From JAEUOS01 sp046160545 (GTDB taxonomy: Bacteria > Pseudomonadota > Gammaproteobacteria > Burkholderiales > JAEUOS01), in the NCBI GenBank assembly GCA_046160545.1, contig JBJXGS010000252.1, positions 1-64,000 on the forward strand: a stretch of DNA of 64,000 bases, written 5' to 3'. The stretch's first letter is position 1, and every line of letters starts with the position of its first letter. A model generated the notes under the pieces. The model did not search any database. It was not told where the DNA came from and saw only the letters and a list, made by a program, of their open reading frames with translations. A program made the position numbers and the translations under genes. Shown in pieces: positions 8,061 to 17,499 of the stretch.

Positions 8061-10612
8061 TCAAACACCGGCCGGATTCCCGACGCGCGCACACGTTCGA
8101 CCAGGAGCTTGCCCTTGCGCGCACGTCGCCCCTCGTAGGTCTTGAGGACCTTCGGACCCAGTGGCACGTTGAACTCCTTGCCGCCTCGACCTGCCCCCTC
8201 GATCACCACCCCACCGGGGCCGACTGCGCCCACGGCCAGCAGGGTTTCCTTGCGCTCCATTTCCATGAGGATCACGCCGCGCCCGGCCGTGAGCGTACTG
8301 ACCTCGTCGATCGCAAATACCAGCAGGCGTTGCAGCGACCCCATGACCGCGACGCGAGTCGCGCCCTCGGCCAGGAGCGCCGGACGGATCGGCTCGTTTT
8401 GCTCGTCCACTTTGAGAAAGGCCTTGCCGCCCTTGACCCTTGACACCATGTCGGCGATCTTGCATGCAAAGCCGTAGCCATTGGTCGCCGCCACCACGAC
8501 CCGTGCATCACCCGGCGCGGCCAGCATGTGCAGGATGCGCGTCCCCGCCTCCAGGTCAATCAGGGTGGTGACGGGCACGCCGTCGCCGCGCGCGCCCGGC
8601 AGTTGCGCTACCGGCACCGAGTAGGCACGCCCGTTGGAGCCGAGCAGGATGGCCTGATCCACGCTGCGGCATTCGAAGGCCGCGTACAGGGCATCGCCCT
8701 CCTTGAAACTGAAGAGCGTCGCGTCGTGTCCGTGGCCGGCGCGCGAGCGCACCCAGCCCTTTTCCGAAAAGATCACCGTCACCGGCTCGTCGGGAACGCT
8801 CTGCGACACGACCGAGCGATCGGCTGCTTCAATTACGGTGCGGCGCGCATCACCGTACTGCTTGGCATCGGCTTCGATTTCGCGAATCACCAGCTTTTTC
8901 ATCGCGCCATCGTCGGCGAGCAGGTTCTCCAGTTCCTTCTTCTCGCCGCGCAGGTCCTTGAGTTCCTGTTCGATGCGAATACCTTCCAGCCGCGCCAGCT
9001 GGCGCAGACGTATCTCCAGGATGTCTTCGGCCTGGATCGCGCTGAGCCTGAACTTTTCCATCAGCGCAGGTTTGGGCTCATCGGACTCGCGGATGACCTT
9101 GATCACACGGTCGATGTTGAGATAGACGATCATGCGTCCATCGAGGATATGGATGCGATCGTCGACACGGCCCAGCCGATGGCGGGTGCGCCGAGTGACC
9201 GTCTGGAAGCGGAAATCGCACCACTCGACCAGCATGGTCTTGAGCGACTTTTGCTGCGGCCGGCCGTCGTTGCCGACGCTTACCATGTTGACCGAGACCG
9301 AGGACTCCATGCTGGTGTGGGCAAGAAGCACGGTCATGAACTCGCCCTGGTCGATCTTTGAGGTGCGCGGTTCAAAGACCAGGCGCACCGCGGCTTCCTT
9401 GCCGGATTCGTCGCGCACCCGGTCGAGTACCGACAGCAGGAGCGCCTTCTGGTTCTGCTGCTCGGGCGAAAGCGACTTCTTGCCGGCGCGAACCTTGGGA
9501 TTGGAGAGTTCCTCGATCTCTTCCATGACCTTTTGGGTCGAGGTGCCCGGCGGCAATTCATTCACCACCACCTGCCATTGCCCGCGCGCCAGTTCCTCGA
9601 TGCTCCAGCGCGCGCGCACCTTGATCGAGCCGCGGCCGGTCGCGTAGGCATCCGCAATCTCGCTGCCCGAGGAAATGATCTGCCCGCCGCCGGGAAAATC
9701 GGGGCCGCTGACATGCTCCAGAAGTTCGGCATCAGTGATGCGCGGCTTGCGGATCAGCGCCACCGCGGCACGCGCGATTTCGCGCAGGTTGTGCGACGGA
9801 ATCTCGGTGGCCATGCCCACGGCGATGCCCGACGCGCCGTTGGCCAGGAGCATGGGCAGGCGTGCCGGCAGGCGCCTGGGCTCCTCGATCGAGCCATCGT
9901 AGTTGGGCACGAAATCGACCGTACCCATGCCGATTTCGTCGAGCAGCAGGCGCGCGATCGGCGTCAGGCGCGCCTCGGTGTAGCGCATCGCCGCGGCGCT
10001 GTCGCCGTCGCGACTGCCGAAGTTGCCCTGCCCGTCGATGAGCGGATAGCGCAGCGTGAAACCTTGCGCCAGGCGCACCAGCGCGTCGTAGGCCGACTGG
10101 TCACCATGCGGATGGAACTTGCCCAGCACGTCGCCGACCACGCGCGCGCTCTTGACCGGCTTGGCTCCCGCCCCCAGGCCCATCTCGTGCATCGCGAAAA
10201 CGATGCGCCGTTGCACCGGCTTCTGGCCGTCGGCGACATCCGGCAGCGCGCGCCCCTTGACTACCGACACGGCATAGTCCAGGTAGGCACGCTCGGCGTA
10301 GAGGCCCAGCGGCAGGTAGTCGCCCTCTGGCAGGGGCGGTAGCGGACCGCCACCACCGGATGGCGGCTGGCCACCGCCGACAGGCGGCGGGGGACCTCCT
10401 CCGGCCGACGCCAAAAGATCTGCGTTGTCCGATTCGGGTGATACGGGGGCTATCGTTGCGTCGGGAGTTGGTGCTTCGAAGGTAGTTGTGGTTGCGTCGG
10501 CTTGCGTTTCCGTATGTTGCAAAATCAAGACTTCCTCTGACTGATAGGTTGAATAAAAAAGGTCCTCCTGCGGGCTGCCCGCAGTTGCCTTGTACTTGAG
10601 GCGCGGTTTCAT
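8057..10612 (-). CDS. parC: DNA topoisomerase IV subunit A
   Basis: This 851-residue type IIA topoisomerase subunit works with ParE to decatenate replicated chromosomes. After an N-terminal extension of about 100 residues, the breakage-reunion domain starts at YAERAYLDYAVSVVKGRALP. The catalytic tyrosine lies in AMRYTEARL (about Tyr211). The quinolone-region motif HPHGDQSAYDALVR identifies ParC rather than GyrA. The C-terminus has the beta-pinwheel repeats around KGGKAFLKV. The extension includes a Pro/Gly-rich stretch (about residues 70-97). The ATG at 10612 overlaps the transglycosylase stop (ATGA), which is why I keep the long form. Confidence 0.96.
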   Translation of the reverse strand: MKPRLKYKATAGSPQEDLFYSTYQSEEVLILQHTETQADATTTTFEAPTPDATIAPVSPESDNADLLASAGGGPPPPVGGGQPPSGGGGPLPPLPEGDYLPLGLYAERAYLDYAVSVVKGRALPDVADGQKPVQRRIVFAMHEMGLGAGAKPVKSARVVGDVLGKFHPHGDQSAYDALVRLAQGFTLRYPLIDGQGNFGSRDGDSAAAMRYTEARLTPIARLLLDEIGMGTVDFVPNYDGSIEEPRRLPARLPMLLANGASGIAVGMATEIPSHNLREIARAAVALIRKPRITDAELLEHVSGPDFPGGGQIISSGSEIADAYATGRGSIKVRARWSIEELARGQWQVVVNELPPGTSTQKVMEEIEELSNPKVRAGKKSLSPEQQNQKALLLSVLDRVRDESGKEAAVRLVFEPRTSKIDQGEFMTVLLAHTSMESSVSVNMVSVGNDGRPQQKSLKTMLVEWCDFRFQTVTRRTRHRLGRVDDRIHILDGRMIVYLNIDRVIKVIRESDEPKPALMEKFRLSAIQAEDILEIRLRQLARLEGIRIEQELKDLRGEKKELENLLADDGAMKKLVIREIEADAKQYGDARRTVIEAADRSVVSQSVPDEPVTVIFSEKGWVRSRAGHGHDATLFSFKEGDALYAAFECRSVDQAILLGSNGRAYSVPVAQLPGARGDGVPVTTLIDLEAGTRILHMLAAPGDARVVVAATNGYGFACKIADMVSRVKGGKAFLKVDEQNEPIRPALLAEGATRVAVMGSLQRLLVFAIDEVSTLTAGRGVILMEMERKETLLAVGAVGPGGVVIEGAGRGGKEFNVPLGPKVLKTYEGRRARKGKLLVERVRASGIRPVFE

Positions 10613-11457
10613 TGCGTCTCTTTTTCGGCTGCCGTCGCAGACGCGGGATCACGCATCAACCCGGGAACGTGGCGCCCGCCGGGCGGCAGGTTGCTGCGTG
10701 CCGGCAGGGTGATGCGAATCCGGTCGCGGTCGGACTGCGGTACTGCAACAGGCATGACGCGCTCCGGCTTCGGGCCGCCACTGAAGTGCTCGTAGAAGCG
10801 CAGCACCAGCTTGACATAAGCCTGGGTCTCGGGAAACGGCGGAATGGTGTTGCGATAGCGTTGAACGGCTCCTTCGCCGGCGTTGTAACCGGCCAGCGCC
10901 AAGCGCAGGTCGCCCTTGAAAAGGTCGATGAGTTCGCGCAGGTAGCGGGTGCCACCGCGGATGTTCTCCTGGGGATCGAAGCTGCGCTTGACGCCGAAGC
11001 GTTCGGCCGTCCCCGGAATGAGCTGCATGAGTCCCATCGCCCCCTTGCGCGACACTGCCTGCGGGTCGTAGGCCGACTCCACCGCGATGACTGCCTTGAC
11101 GAGCGCTGCTTCGAGGCGATGACGCTCGGCCGCAGCAAGTACCAGGGACTCAAAGCGCGCGACGTTGGGACTTTTCTGCAGGCGTTTGTATATGACGTGG
11201 TCCGACAGATCGTCCGGCGCAGGCAGGTACTTGAGTTCGGCGGCGATCTCGGTATCTCGACCGGACTCCTGTGCGCGCTTGAATTCGCTTGTCGTCTCGC
11301 CCTTCACAAACAGCTCGTAACGCGCGTCGAGCTTTTCGTTGGCCAGGTGGATTTGCCCCTTGTCATCGATATAGCCGTACAGGTCGGCACGCGCAGATGC
11401 GCTTGCGACCAGAAGGCCTGACATCAACAGGAGCGACGGCAAAAGCGACGATTTCAC
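10609..11457 (-). CDS. Lytic transglycosylase, SLT family
   Basis: A 282-residue exported murein hydrolase. A signal peptide spans residues 1-24 (cut after ASARA). A short DUF4124-like start (LYGYIDDKGQIHLAN) follows, then the SLT fold with catalytic glutamate at about 127 in VIAVESAYDP, plus GLMQLIPGTA and LAGYNAGEGAV. It cleaves peptidoglycan glycan strands to 1,6-anhydro products in the periplasm. It overlaps parC by 4 bp and follows the acyltransferase gene by 27 bp, so it sits inside the topoisomerase IV operon. It resembles the short SLT proteins common in betaproteobacteria. Confidence 0.9.
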   Translation of the reverse strand: MKSSLLPSLLLMSGLLVASASARADLYGYIDDKGQIHLANEKLDARYELFVKGETTSEFKRAQESGRDTEIAAELKYLPAPDDLSDHVIYKRLQKSPNVARFESLVLAAAERHRLEAALVKAVIAVESAYDPQAVSRKGAMGLMQLIPGTAERFGVKRSFDPQENIRGGTRYLRELIDLFKGDLRLALAGYNAGEGAVQRYRNTIPPFPETQAYVKLVLRFYEHFSGGPKPERVMPVAVPQSDRDRIRITLPARSNLPPGGRHVPGLMRDPASATAAEKETQ

Positions 11458-11484
11458 CGCTCAATTTTACCTCTGCGGGGTGCC

Positions 11485-12153
11485 CTAATCGTATTCGGGC
11501 CGGTCGTGCTTGGTCGACAGCACGCGCATGTTGTCGGACAATGCGGCCATGAAGGCGCGCTTGTCGCCGCCTGCCGCATCGGCGCGCCAGGTCATCGGCA
11601 ATCCGACGTACACATCGACGAAGAATGGCACCGGCACGAACGCGCCCTTGGGCATGGACTTGCCCAATCCATGCATGAACACGGGCACCACCGGCACATC
11701 GGGAAAGCGCGACGCCAGCACCGCCACCCCGGACTTCAGTTCCTGCATGCGCTCCGGTTCGCCGCGCGTACCTTCGGGAAAGATGATGAGGATCTCGCCG
11801 CGCGCGAGCGCTTCGTAGCATGCTGCGAGGGGATCTGCACCGTCCTCGCCGCGGCGGCGCACGATGGGGATGATGCCGACGAAATTGAGCGAAAACCAGC
11901 CCAGAAACCCGGTCTTGAGGAAGTAGTCCGCCGCCGCCACCGGTCGCACCCGCGGAATGCGCCGCAAGGGGAACAGGGTCAGCATGGCCAGTGTGTCCAG
12001 GTGGCTGTTGTGATTGGGCGTCACGATCGCCGGCCCCCGAATAGGCAGACGGTTGCGGTGGCGCACGTTCATGCCGAGCATGACCAAGCAGATCGGCCAG
12101 GCCAGCAACACCACGAAAAGCCAGCGGCACAAGGCGCGCAACCAGAGGGACAT
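11485..12153 (-). CDS. Lysophospholipid acyltransferase family protein (PlsC-like)
   Basis: The 222-residue membrane-associated enzyme has an N-terminal hydrophobic helix, the catalytic NHNSHLDTLAM (NHxxxxD motif, about residues 51-57), and the substrate motif FPEGTRGEPERM. These are hallmarks of 1-acyl-sn-glycerol-3-phosphate acyltransferases, which convert lysophosphatidate to phosphatidate. Seven bases separate it from the phosphatidate cytidylyltransferase-like gene, which uses its likely product, so the pair fits phospholipid synthesis. Another acyl acceptor is possible. Confidence 0.85.
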   Translation of the reverse strand: MSLWLRALCRWLFVVLLAWPICLVMLGMNVRHRNRLPIRGPAIVTPNHNSHLDTLAMLTLFPLRRIPRVRPVAAADYFLKTGFLGWFSLNFVGIIPIVRRRGEDGADPLAACYEALARGEILIIFPEGTRGEPERMQELKSGVAVLASRFPDVPVVPVFMHGLGKSMPKGAFVPVPFFVDVYVGLPMTWRADAAGGDKRAFMAALSDNMRVLSTKHDRPEYD

Positions 12154-12159
12154 GGGGAG

Positions 12160-13176
12160 CTAGAAGTGCAGGAAGTAGACGAAATGGAAAAACAGTGGCG
12201 CGGTGAAGGTGAGGCTGTCGACCCGCCCGAGGATGCCGCCGTGGCCCGCGGTGAGCGCGTCACCTTCCGACAGGCGCAGGTCGCGCTTGATGGCCGTGAT
12301 GGTCACATCCCCCAGGAATCCGCCAAAGCCGATCAGGAGCCCCGCAGCGGCGGCCTGCAGATGATCCAGCGGGGTTAGCCAGGGCGCAAGCGCCATTGCC
12401 AGCGCAATCGTGCCCAGGGTGCCGCCGACGAGCCCCTCGGCGGTCTTGCCCGGGTGAACCGACGGTGTTACCTGCCGCCTGCCCCACAATTTGCCTGCGA
12501 CGTATTGCAGCACGTCGTTCATTTGCGTTACGAAGACTAAGAAAAACAAGAGCGCGACACCGCCGCCGTTGGGGTTGCCCGCTTGCGGCAGGACAAGCAG
12601 GTAAGCCATATGAGAGAGCGAGAAGACGCAGGTCATGAGCCCGAACTGCAACAGGCCCACCGCGCGCAGGAAGCCTTGCGTCTCGCCGATCAGTACCATG
12701 CGCATGGGCAGCATCAGGCACCAGAACACCGGGATGAAGATGATGAAAAGCCCATACCAGCCGATGCCGGCGATGGTGTACTGCACCGGAATGGCCATGT
12801 AGGCCCAGAAGAGTACGCGGTGATCGGAGCGACGCGTCGGAATCAGGGTCAGGTACTCCTTGAAGGCGACGAAGCTGACAAAGCCGATGACCACGATCGA
12901 CACGTAGCGGTTGAAACCCAGCGCCAGGGTGGCCAGTATCAGGATGCCCCAGAAGCTCTTCACCTTGCGGCGCATGTCGGTGAAATCGCGCCCGGGTCGC
13001 ACGCGCTTCAATATCTGCAGCGCAAGCGTGACTGCGACCAGGAGCGCGTAGGCGCCGGCGAACGCGAAACCGACCGCTTCGGGAAACTGCGGCTGCGGAA
13101 TCGACTTCGGCACGGCTTCGATGCCGGCCTTGAGCGACTGCGCGCCCTTTTCCAGCGGTCCGGCAACCGTGCCCAT
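12160..13176 (-). CDS. cdsA: Phosphatidate cytidylyltransferase (CdsA family)
   Basis: This is a 338-residue polytopic membrane protein. The C-terminal half holds the CDP-alcohol synthase signature: KLWGRRQVTPSVHPGKTAEGLVGG and later FGGFLGDVTITAIKRDLRLSEGDALTAGHGGILGRVDS (read as two motifs), ending near residue 330. It would make CDP-diacylglycerol from phosphatidate and CTP. The ATG at 13176 has a strong GGGGAGG four bases upstream; longer in-frame starts would overlap parE. It is longer than the classic essential CdsA and resembles the second, YnbB-like paralogue, so it may not be the only copy in the genome. Confidence 0.85.
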   Translation of the reverse strand: MGTVAGPLEKGAQSLKAGIEAVPKSIPQPQFPEAVGFAFAGAYALLVAVTLALQILKRVRPGRDFTDMRRKVKSFWGILILATLALGFNRYVSIVVIGFVSFVAFKEYLTLIPTRRSDHRVLFWAYMAIPVQYTIAGIGWYGLFIIFIPVFWCLMLPMRMVLIGETQGFLRAVGLLQFGLMTCVFSLSHMAYLLVLPQAGNPNGGGVALLFFLVFVTQMNDVLQYVAGKLWGRRQVTPSVHPGKTAEGLVGGTLGTIALAMALAPWLTPLDHLQAAAAGLLIGFGGFLGDVTITAIKRDLRLSEGDALTAGHGGILGRVDSLTFTAPLFFHFVYFLHF

Positions 13177-13225
13177 GACCCTCCCCTGCCTCGCCGCAGC
13201 CCTCAAGCCGCGGCGCAGCAACGCG

Positions 13226-15181
13226 TCAGATATCCGCTTCGGCCTCGTTGCCGTGTTCTTCAATCCAGGCACGGCGCGCCGCAGCCTCGCCCTTGCCCAT
13301 CAGCATGTTGAATTTTGCACCGGTCAATGCGAAGTCCAGGTCGCCATAGCGCACCTGCAGGAGCCGGCGGGTGTCCGGGTTCATGGTTGTGTCCCACAAC
13401 TGCTCGGCGTTCATCTCCCCCAAACCCTTGAAGCGCGAAATCTGCCAGGACCCGGCGCGCACGCCCTCCTTGCCAAGCTTGTCCTCGGCGATCTCGAGTT
13501 CGGTCTCATCCAGGCAATAGAGTTTGCGCATCGGCCGCTTTCCTGAAGCAGGTACATCGACGCGAAACAGCGGCGGCCGCGCCACATACACATGGCCTGC
13601 GTCGATCAAGGCCGGGAAATGGCGAAAAAAGAGCGTCAGCAGCAACACCTGTATGTGCGAGCCATCGACGTCCGCGTCGGAGAGGATGCACACCTTGCCG
13701 TAGCGCAGTGCCGAGAGATCAACGCTGTCACCACGCGAATGCGGGTCCACCCCGATTGCAACCGCAATATCGTGCACCTCATTGTTCGCAAACAGGCGGT
13801 CGCGCTCGGTCTCCCAGGTATTGAGCACCTTGCCGCGCAGGGGTAGCACCGCCTGGAACTCCTTGTCGCGGCCCATCTTGGCGCTGCCGCCGGCGGAGTC
13901 GCCCTCAACCAGGAACACCTCGGTCCGCCCGGGGTCGGTGGATTCGCAATCGGTCAGCTTGCCCGGCAGCACGGCCACGCCGGAGCCCTTTTTCTTCTCG
14001 ACCTTCTGGCCGGCCTTCATGCGTGCCTGCGCTTGCGACACCACCAGTTCCGCCAACTTCTTGCCGTGCTCGACGTGCGAGTTGAGCCACAGTTCGAGGG
14101 GTGCGCGCACCATCGAGGACACCAGGCGCACCGCGTCGCGGCTGTTCAAGCGCTCCTTGATCTGGCCCTGAAACTGCGGGTCGAGCACCTTGGCCGACAG
14201 CACGAAGGAAGCCCGCGCGAAGACGTCTTCGGGCAGAAGTTTCACGCCCTTGGGCAGAAGGGAATGCAGTTCGATGAAACCCTTGACCGCACCGAACAGT
14301 CCTTCGCGCAAGCCTGACTCGTGGGTACCGCCGGCGGTCGTCGGGATCAGATTGACATAGCTCTCGCGCGCAACCGCGCCATCCTCGGTCCAGGCCACGA
14401 CCCACTGCGCGCCTTCGCCCGCAGCGAAGGTTTCGTCGGCTTCCTCGATATGCCGTTCGCCCTCGAACCACGGAATTACCGGCGCCGCACCGGCGAGCGC
14501 TTCTTCCAGATAGCCGCGCAGGCCGTCGCGATAAAGCCAGGAGTGGGCTTCGCCGGTCTTCTCGATGTTGAGAGTGACCGTCACCCCGCCCAGGAGAACG
14601 GCCTTGCTGCGCAGCAGTCGTTTCAGGTCTTCGGCGGAAACGGCCGCACTGTCGAAGTACTTCGGATCGGGCCAGGCACGCACCAATGTGCCGTTCTTGT
14701 CACTGCGCCCGGCCTTCTTCAACGCCTGCGCGACTTCGCCTCCCTCGAAGGCGATGCGATGTTCCGCACCGTCGCGCCACACAGTGGCTTCGAGGCGCCT
14801 GGACAAGGCATTGGTCACCGATACGCCGACGCCGTGCAGGCCGCCCGAGAACGTGTAGGCGCCGCCGCCCTTCTTGTCGAACTTGCCGCCCGCATGCAGG
14901 CGCGTGAAGACGATCTCGACGACCGGCACCTTCTCCTCGGGGTGCATGCCGACCGGTATGCCACGCCCGTCGTCTGTCACCGACACCGAACCGTCAGCGT
15001 GCTGCACCACGTCGATGCGTTTGGCAAAGCCGGCCAGCGCTTCGTCAGAGGCGTTGTCGAGCACCTCCTGAATGATGTGCAGCGGGCTGTCGGTGCGCGT
15101 GTACATGCCGGGGCGCTCGCGCACCGGCTCCAGGCCTTTCAGGACGCGGATCGACGATTCGGTATAGGAGTTTCTGGCCAT
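13226..15181 (-). CDS. parE: DNA topoisomerase IV subunit B
   Basis: The 651-residue ATPase subunit partners ParC. It has the GHKL ATP site (VLDNASDEALAGFA, DDGRGIPVGMHPEEKVP, GGLHGVGVSVTNALS), the transducer domain, and the TOPRIM Mg2+ site (VEGDSAGGSAKMGRDKE and LSDADVDGSHIQVLLLT). The sequence GMHPEEKVPVVEIVFTRLHAGGKF and the overall length match ParE better than GyrB. It is the first gene of the minus-strand run that ends with parC; 49 bp separate it from cdsA. Topoisomerase IV genes split by envelope genes are a notable layout. Confidence 0.96.
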   Translation of the reverse strand: MARNSYTESSIRVLKGLEPVRERPGMYTRTDSPLHIIQEVLDNASDEALAGFAKRIDVVQHADGSVSVTDDGRGIPVGMHPEEKVPVVEIVFTRLHAGGKFDKKGGGAYTFSGGLHGVGVSVTNALSRRLEATVWRDGAEHRIAFEGGEVAQALKKAGRSDKNGTLVRAWPDPKYFDSAAVSAEDLKRLLRSKAVLLGGVTVTLNIEKTGEAHSWLYRDGLRGYLEEALAGAAPVIPWFEGERHIEEADETFAAGEGAQWVVAWTEDGAVARESYVNLIPTTAGGTHESGLREGLFGAVKGFIELHSLLPKGVKLLPEDVFARASFVLSAKVLDPQFQGQIKERLNSRDAVRLVSSMVRAPLELWLNSHVEHGKKLAELVVSQAQARMKAGQKVEKKKGSGVAVLPGKLTDCESTDPGRTEVFLVEGDSAGGSAKMGRDKEFQAVLPLRGKVLNTWETERDRLFANNEVHDIAVAIGVDPHSRGDSVDLSALRYGKVCILSDADVDGSHIQVLLLTLFFRHFPALIDAGHVYVARPPLFRVDVPASGKRPMRKLYCLDETELEIAEDKLGKEGVRAGSWQISRFKGLGEMNAEQLWDTTMNPDTRRLLQVRYGDLDFALTGAKFNMLMGKGEAAARRAWIEEHGNEAEADI

Positions 15182-15335
15182 GCTCTATTGGTAGGGACGG
15201 ATAGTGAAGTCGACGAGAAGTCAATCAAGCCGCGGTCGGCTTGGCGCTGCGCGAACCGTATTCACATCGGCGGCACGCGTGAGACCCGCCGCGCTGGAGT
15301 GGATGGTGTGCCGAGGGTTCGGCACCACCGCCGGA

Positions 15336-15554
15336 TCAACCGCAAAACACCAGGTTGGCGAAATCGAACACCATATTCGGCGACAGCCAGGCCGCGAAGG
15401 TCAGGCCCAGGGTCGACGCGAGCATGGCGAAGACCGCAAGTCGCGCCCACCGCGCCCGCGGCAGCCACACCAGCGGCTGCGTCGAGGCGCTTCCGGTGTC
15501 GTTTGCAATCACCGGCCGTGACATTCCGACGGCAGGCAATGAAGAACTGTTCAT
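15336..15554 (-). CDS. Small single-membrane-span protein
   Basis: A 72-residue frame begins 8 bp after the uup stop on the same strand. It has a polar N-terminal half and one transmembrane helix (WARLAVFAMLASTLGLTFAA, about residues 36-56), then ends MVFDFANLVFCG. Small betaproteobacterial membrane proteins with a similar C-terminal end are known to me from uncharacterised entries, which is why I call it coding. The ribosome binding site is weak. No function can be assigned. Confidence 0.45.
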   Translation of the reverse strand: MNSSSLPAVGMSRPVIANDTGSASTQPLVWLPRARWARLAVFAMLASTLGLTFAAWLSPNMVFDFANLVFCG

Positions 15555-15562
15555 GGGACCGA

Positions 15563-17494
15563 TTATAGAGTCTTCGTCGCGACCGCTTCGCGACGCTGCT
15601 CGAGTGCCTCCCAGCGCTCGAGCAGCGCCATGAGTTCGCCCTCAATGGCTTCGATGCGCTCCCGGGCGGGACCAACCTCGGCCGGCGCACGGGTGTAGAT
15701 GTCGGGGTCGGCAAGGCGCGCGTTGAGATGGGCCTGCTCGGCCTCGATGGCGCTGATACGGCCCGGCAGCTCCTCGAGTTCACGCACCTCACGGAACGAT
15801 AGTTTGCGCGCGGTATCGTCACGGCTGCGGCGCACATCGCGCGGGCTGGCGCGCTGCGTATCAACCGCGGCGTCGCCAAGTTCGGTACGCGCAAGCGCGC
15901 GCCGCGCCAGGACGGCCTCCCAATCAGCGTGGCCGCCGGGGTTCTCGGTCCATTGCCCGCCACCCTCGGCGACCAGTACCTGGGTTGCGACGTTGTCGAT
16001 GAAGCGCCGATCGTGGCTCACCAGCACGACCGTGCCGTTGAACTGCTGCAGCAGCGACTCCAGCAATTCGAGGGTATCAATATCCAGGTCGTTGGTGGGC
16101 TCATCTAGAACGAGCAGATTCGCCGGACGCGCGAACAGGCGCGCAAGAAGCAGGCGGTTGCGCTCGCCGCCGGAAAGCGCACCGACCTTGGCCAACGCAC
16201 GCTCGGGTGGAAACAGGAAGTCGCCCAGATAGCCGATCACGTGCCGCCGCCCGGCAGCGGTGTCGACCGACTCCGAGCCGGGGCTGATTGCGTCCACCAG
16301 GGTGGCCTCGTCGTCCAGGGCGGCGCGAAACTGGTCGAAGTAAGCGACTTCCAACCGCGTACCGCGCCGCACGCGGCCGCCGTCGGGATCGAGTTCTCCC
16401 AGCATCAGGCGGATCAGCGTGGACTTGCCGGCACCGTTGGGCCCGATGATGGCGAGCTTGTCACCGCGCATCAGTGTCAGGTTAAGGTCGCGCACGATCG
16501 GCCGGCCCGCGAAGGCTTTGGCAACGGTGGTGAACTCCGCGACCAGCTGTCCCGAGCGCTGCGTGTCGTCGATGGCCATGCCGACTTGCCCTTGACGCTC
16601 CTGGCGCCTGGCACGCTCGCGCCGCAATGCCTCCAGGCGCCGCACCCTGCCCTCGTTGCGCGTGCGACGCGCTTCGATGCCCTTGCGTATCCAGACCTCT
16701 TCCTGCGCAAGAAAGCGATCGAACTTGGCGTTGATGACGTGCTCGACATCCAGTTGCGCCGCCTTGCGTTCCTGATAGGCAGCATAACTGCCCGGGAAGG
16801 AGAGCAGGCGTCCGCGGTCCAGTTCGACGATGCGCGTGGCGACGCGATCCAGGAAAACCCGGTCGTGGGTCACCATGAGGAGCGCGCCGCGATAGCCCAA
16901 CGCCCAGGCTTCCAGCCAGGCGATGCCGTCGATATCCAGGTGATTGGTGGGTTCGTCCAGTAGCAGAAGGTCCGGCTCGGCAGCGAGCGCGCGCGCCAGC
17001 GCGACGCGCTTTTGCTCGCCGCCCGAGCAATTTGCCACCTGCCGCTTGGGGTCGAGCCCGAGGCGCTCGATGGCTGCCAGGAGGCGTCGGCGGGTGTCCC
17101 AGGCGCCGGCTTTTTCGATGCGCGCCTCGATTTCGGCCAGTCGCTCCGCTGCGGCGCCGTCAGAGTCGACCAGTCGCTTGGCCGCTTCCTCGTACTCCTG
17201 CACCAGTGCGCCCTCCGGCCCCAGGGCCGCCGCGACCGCTTCGAGTACGGTCGCATCCGCGGCGAAGCGCGGCTCTTGCTCGACCATCGCAATGCGAGCA
17301 CCAGGGGTGATGCGCAGGTTGCCATCGTCAAGCTGGCGCGACCCGGCAATGACGGCCAAGAGCGACGACTTGCCGGCCCCGTTGCGGCCAATTAGCGCAA
17401 GGCGCTCCCCGGCCTCGATGACGAAGTCGACACGATCCAGGAGCGGCACATGACCGTAAGCGAGCTCGGCCCGCGCCAGCGTGGCAATCGGCAC
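15563..17494 (-). CDS. uup: ABC-F family ATPase, Uup type
   Basis: This is a 643-residue soluble protein with two ABC ATPase domains: Walker A GRNGAGKSS at about 36-44 and GPNGAGKST near 350, and signature motifs SGGEQKRVALARAL and SGGERNRLLLARL. A charged linker separates them. The last 90 residues form a coiled coil (ELEELPGRISAIEAEQAHLN onward) as in Uup, which distinguishes it from EttA. Uup acts on ribosomes and DNA transactions such as transposon excision. GTG 17494 is the start, 5 bp after the VOC gene. Confidence 0.9.
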   Translation of the reverse strand: MPIATLARAELAYGHVPLLDRVDFVIEAGERLALIGRNGAGKSSLLAVIAGSRQLDDGNLRITPGARIAMVEQEPRFAADATVLEAVAAALGPEGALVQEYEEAAKRLVDSDGAAAERLAEIEARIEKAGAWDTRRRLLAAIERLGLDPKRQVANCSGGEQKRVALARALAAEPDLLLLDEPTNHLDIDGIAWLEAWALGYRGALLMVTHDRVFLDRVATRIVELDRGRLLSFPGSYAAYQERKAAQLDVEHVINAKFDRFLAQEEVWIRKGIEARRTRNEGRVRRLEALRRERARRQERQGQVGMAIDDTQRSGQLVAEFTTVAKAFAGRPIVRDLNLTLMRGDKLAIIGPNGAGKSTLIRLMLGELDPDGGRVRRGTRLEVAYFDQFRAALDDEATLVDAISPGSESVDTAAGRRHVIGYLGDFLFPPERALAKVGALSGGERNRLLLARLFARPANLLVLDEPTNDLDIDTLELLESLLQQFNGTVVLVSHDRRFIDNVATQVLVAEGGGQWTENPGGHADWEAVLARRALARTELGDAAVDTQRASPRDVRRSRDDTARKLSFREVRELEELPGRISAIEAEQAHLNARLADPDIYTRAPAEVGPARERIEAIEGELMALLERWEALEQRREAVATKTL

Positions 17495-17499
17495 GTTTG

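Noticed and set aside
15262..15963. 233-codon minus-strand frame across the uup end and the intergenic region
   Set aside because: It lies in a different frame over the uup C-terminus and is rich in Arg/Pro/Ser, as expected for a shadow.
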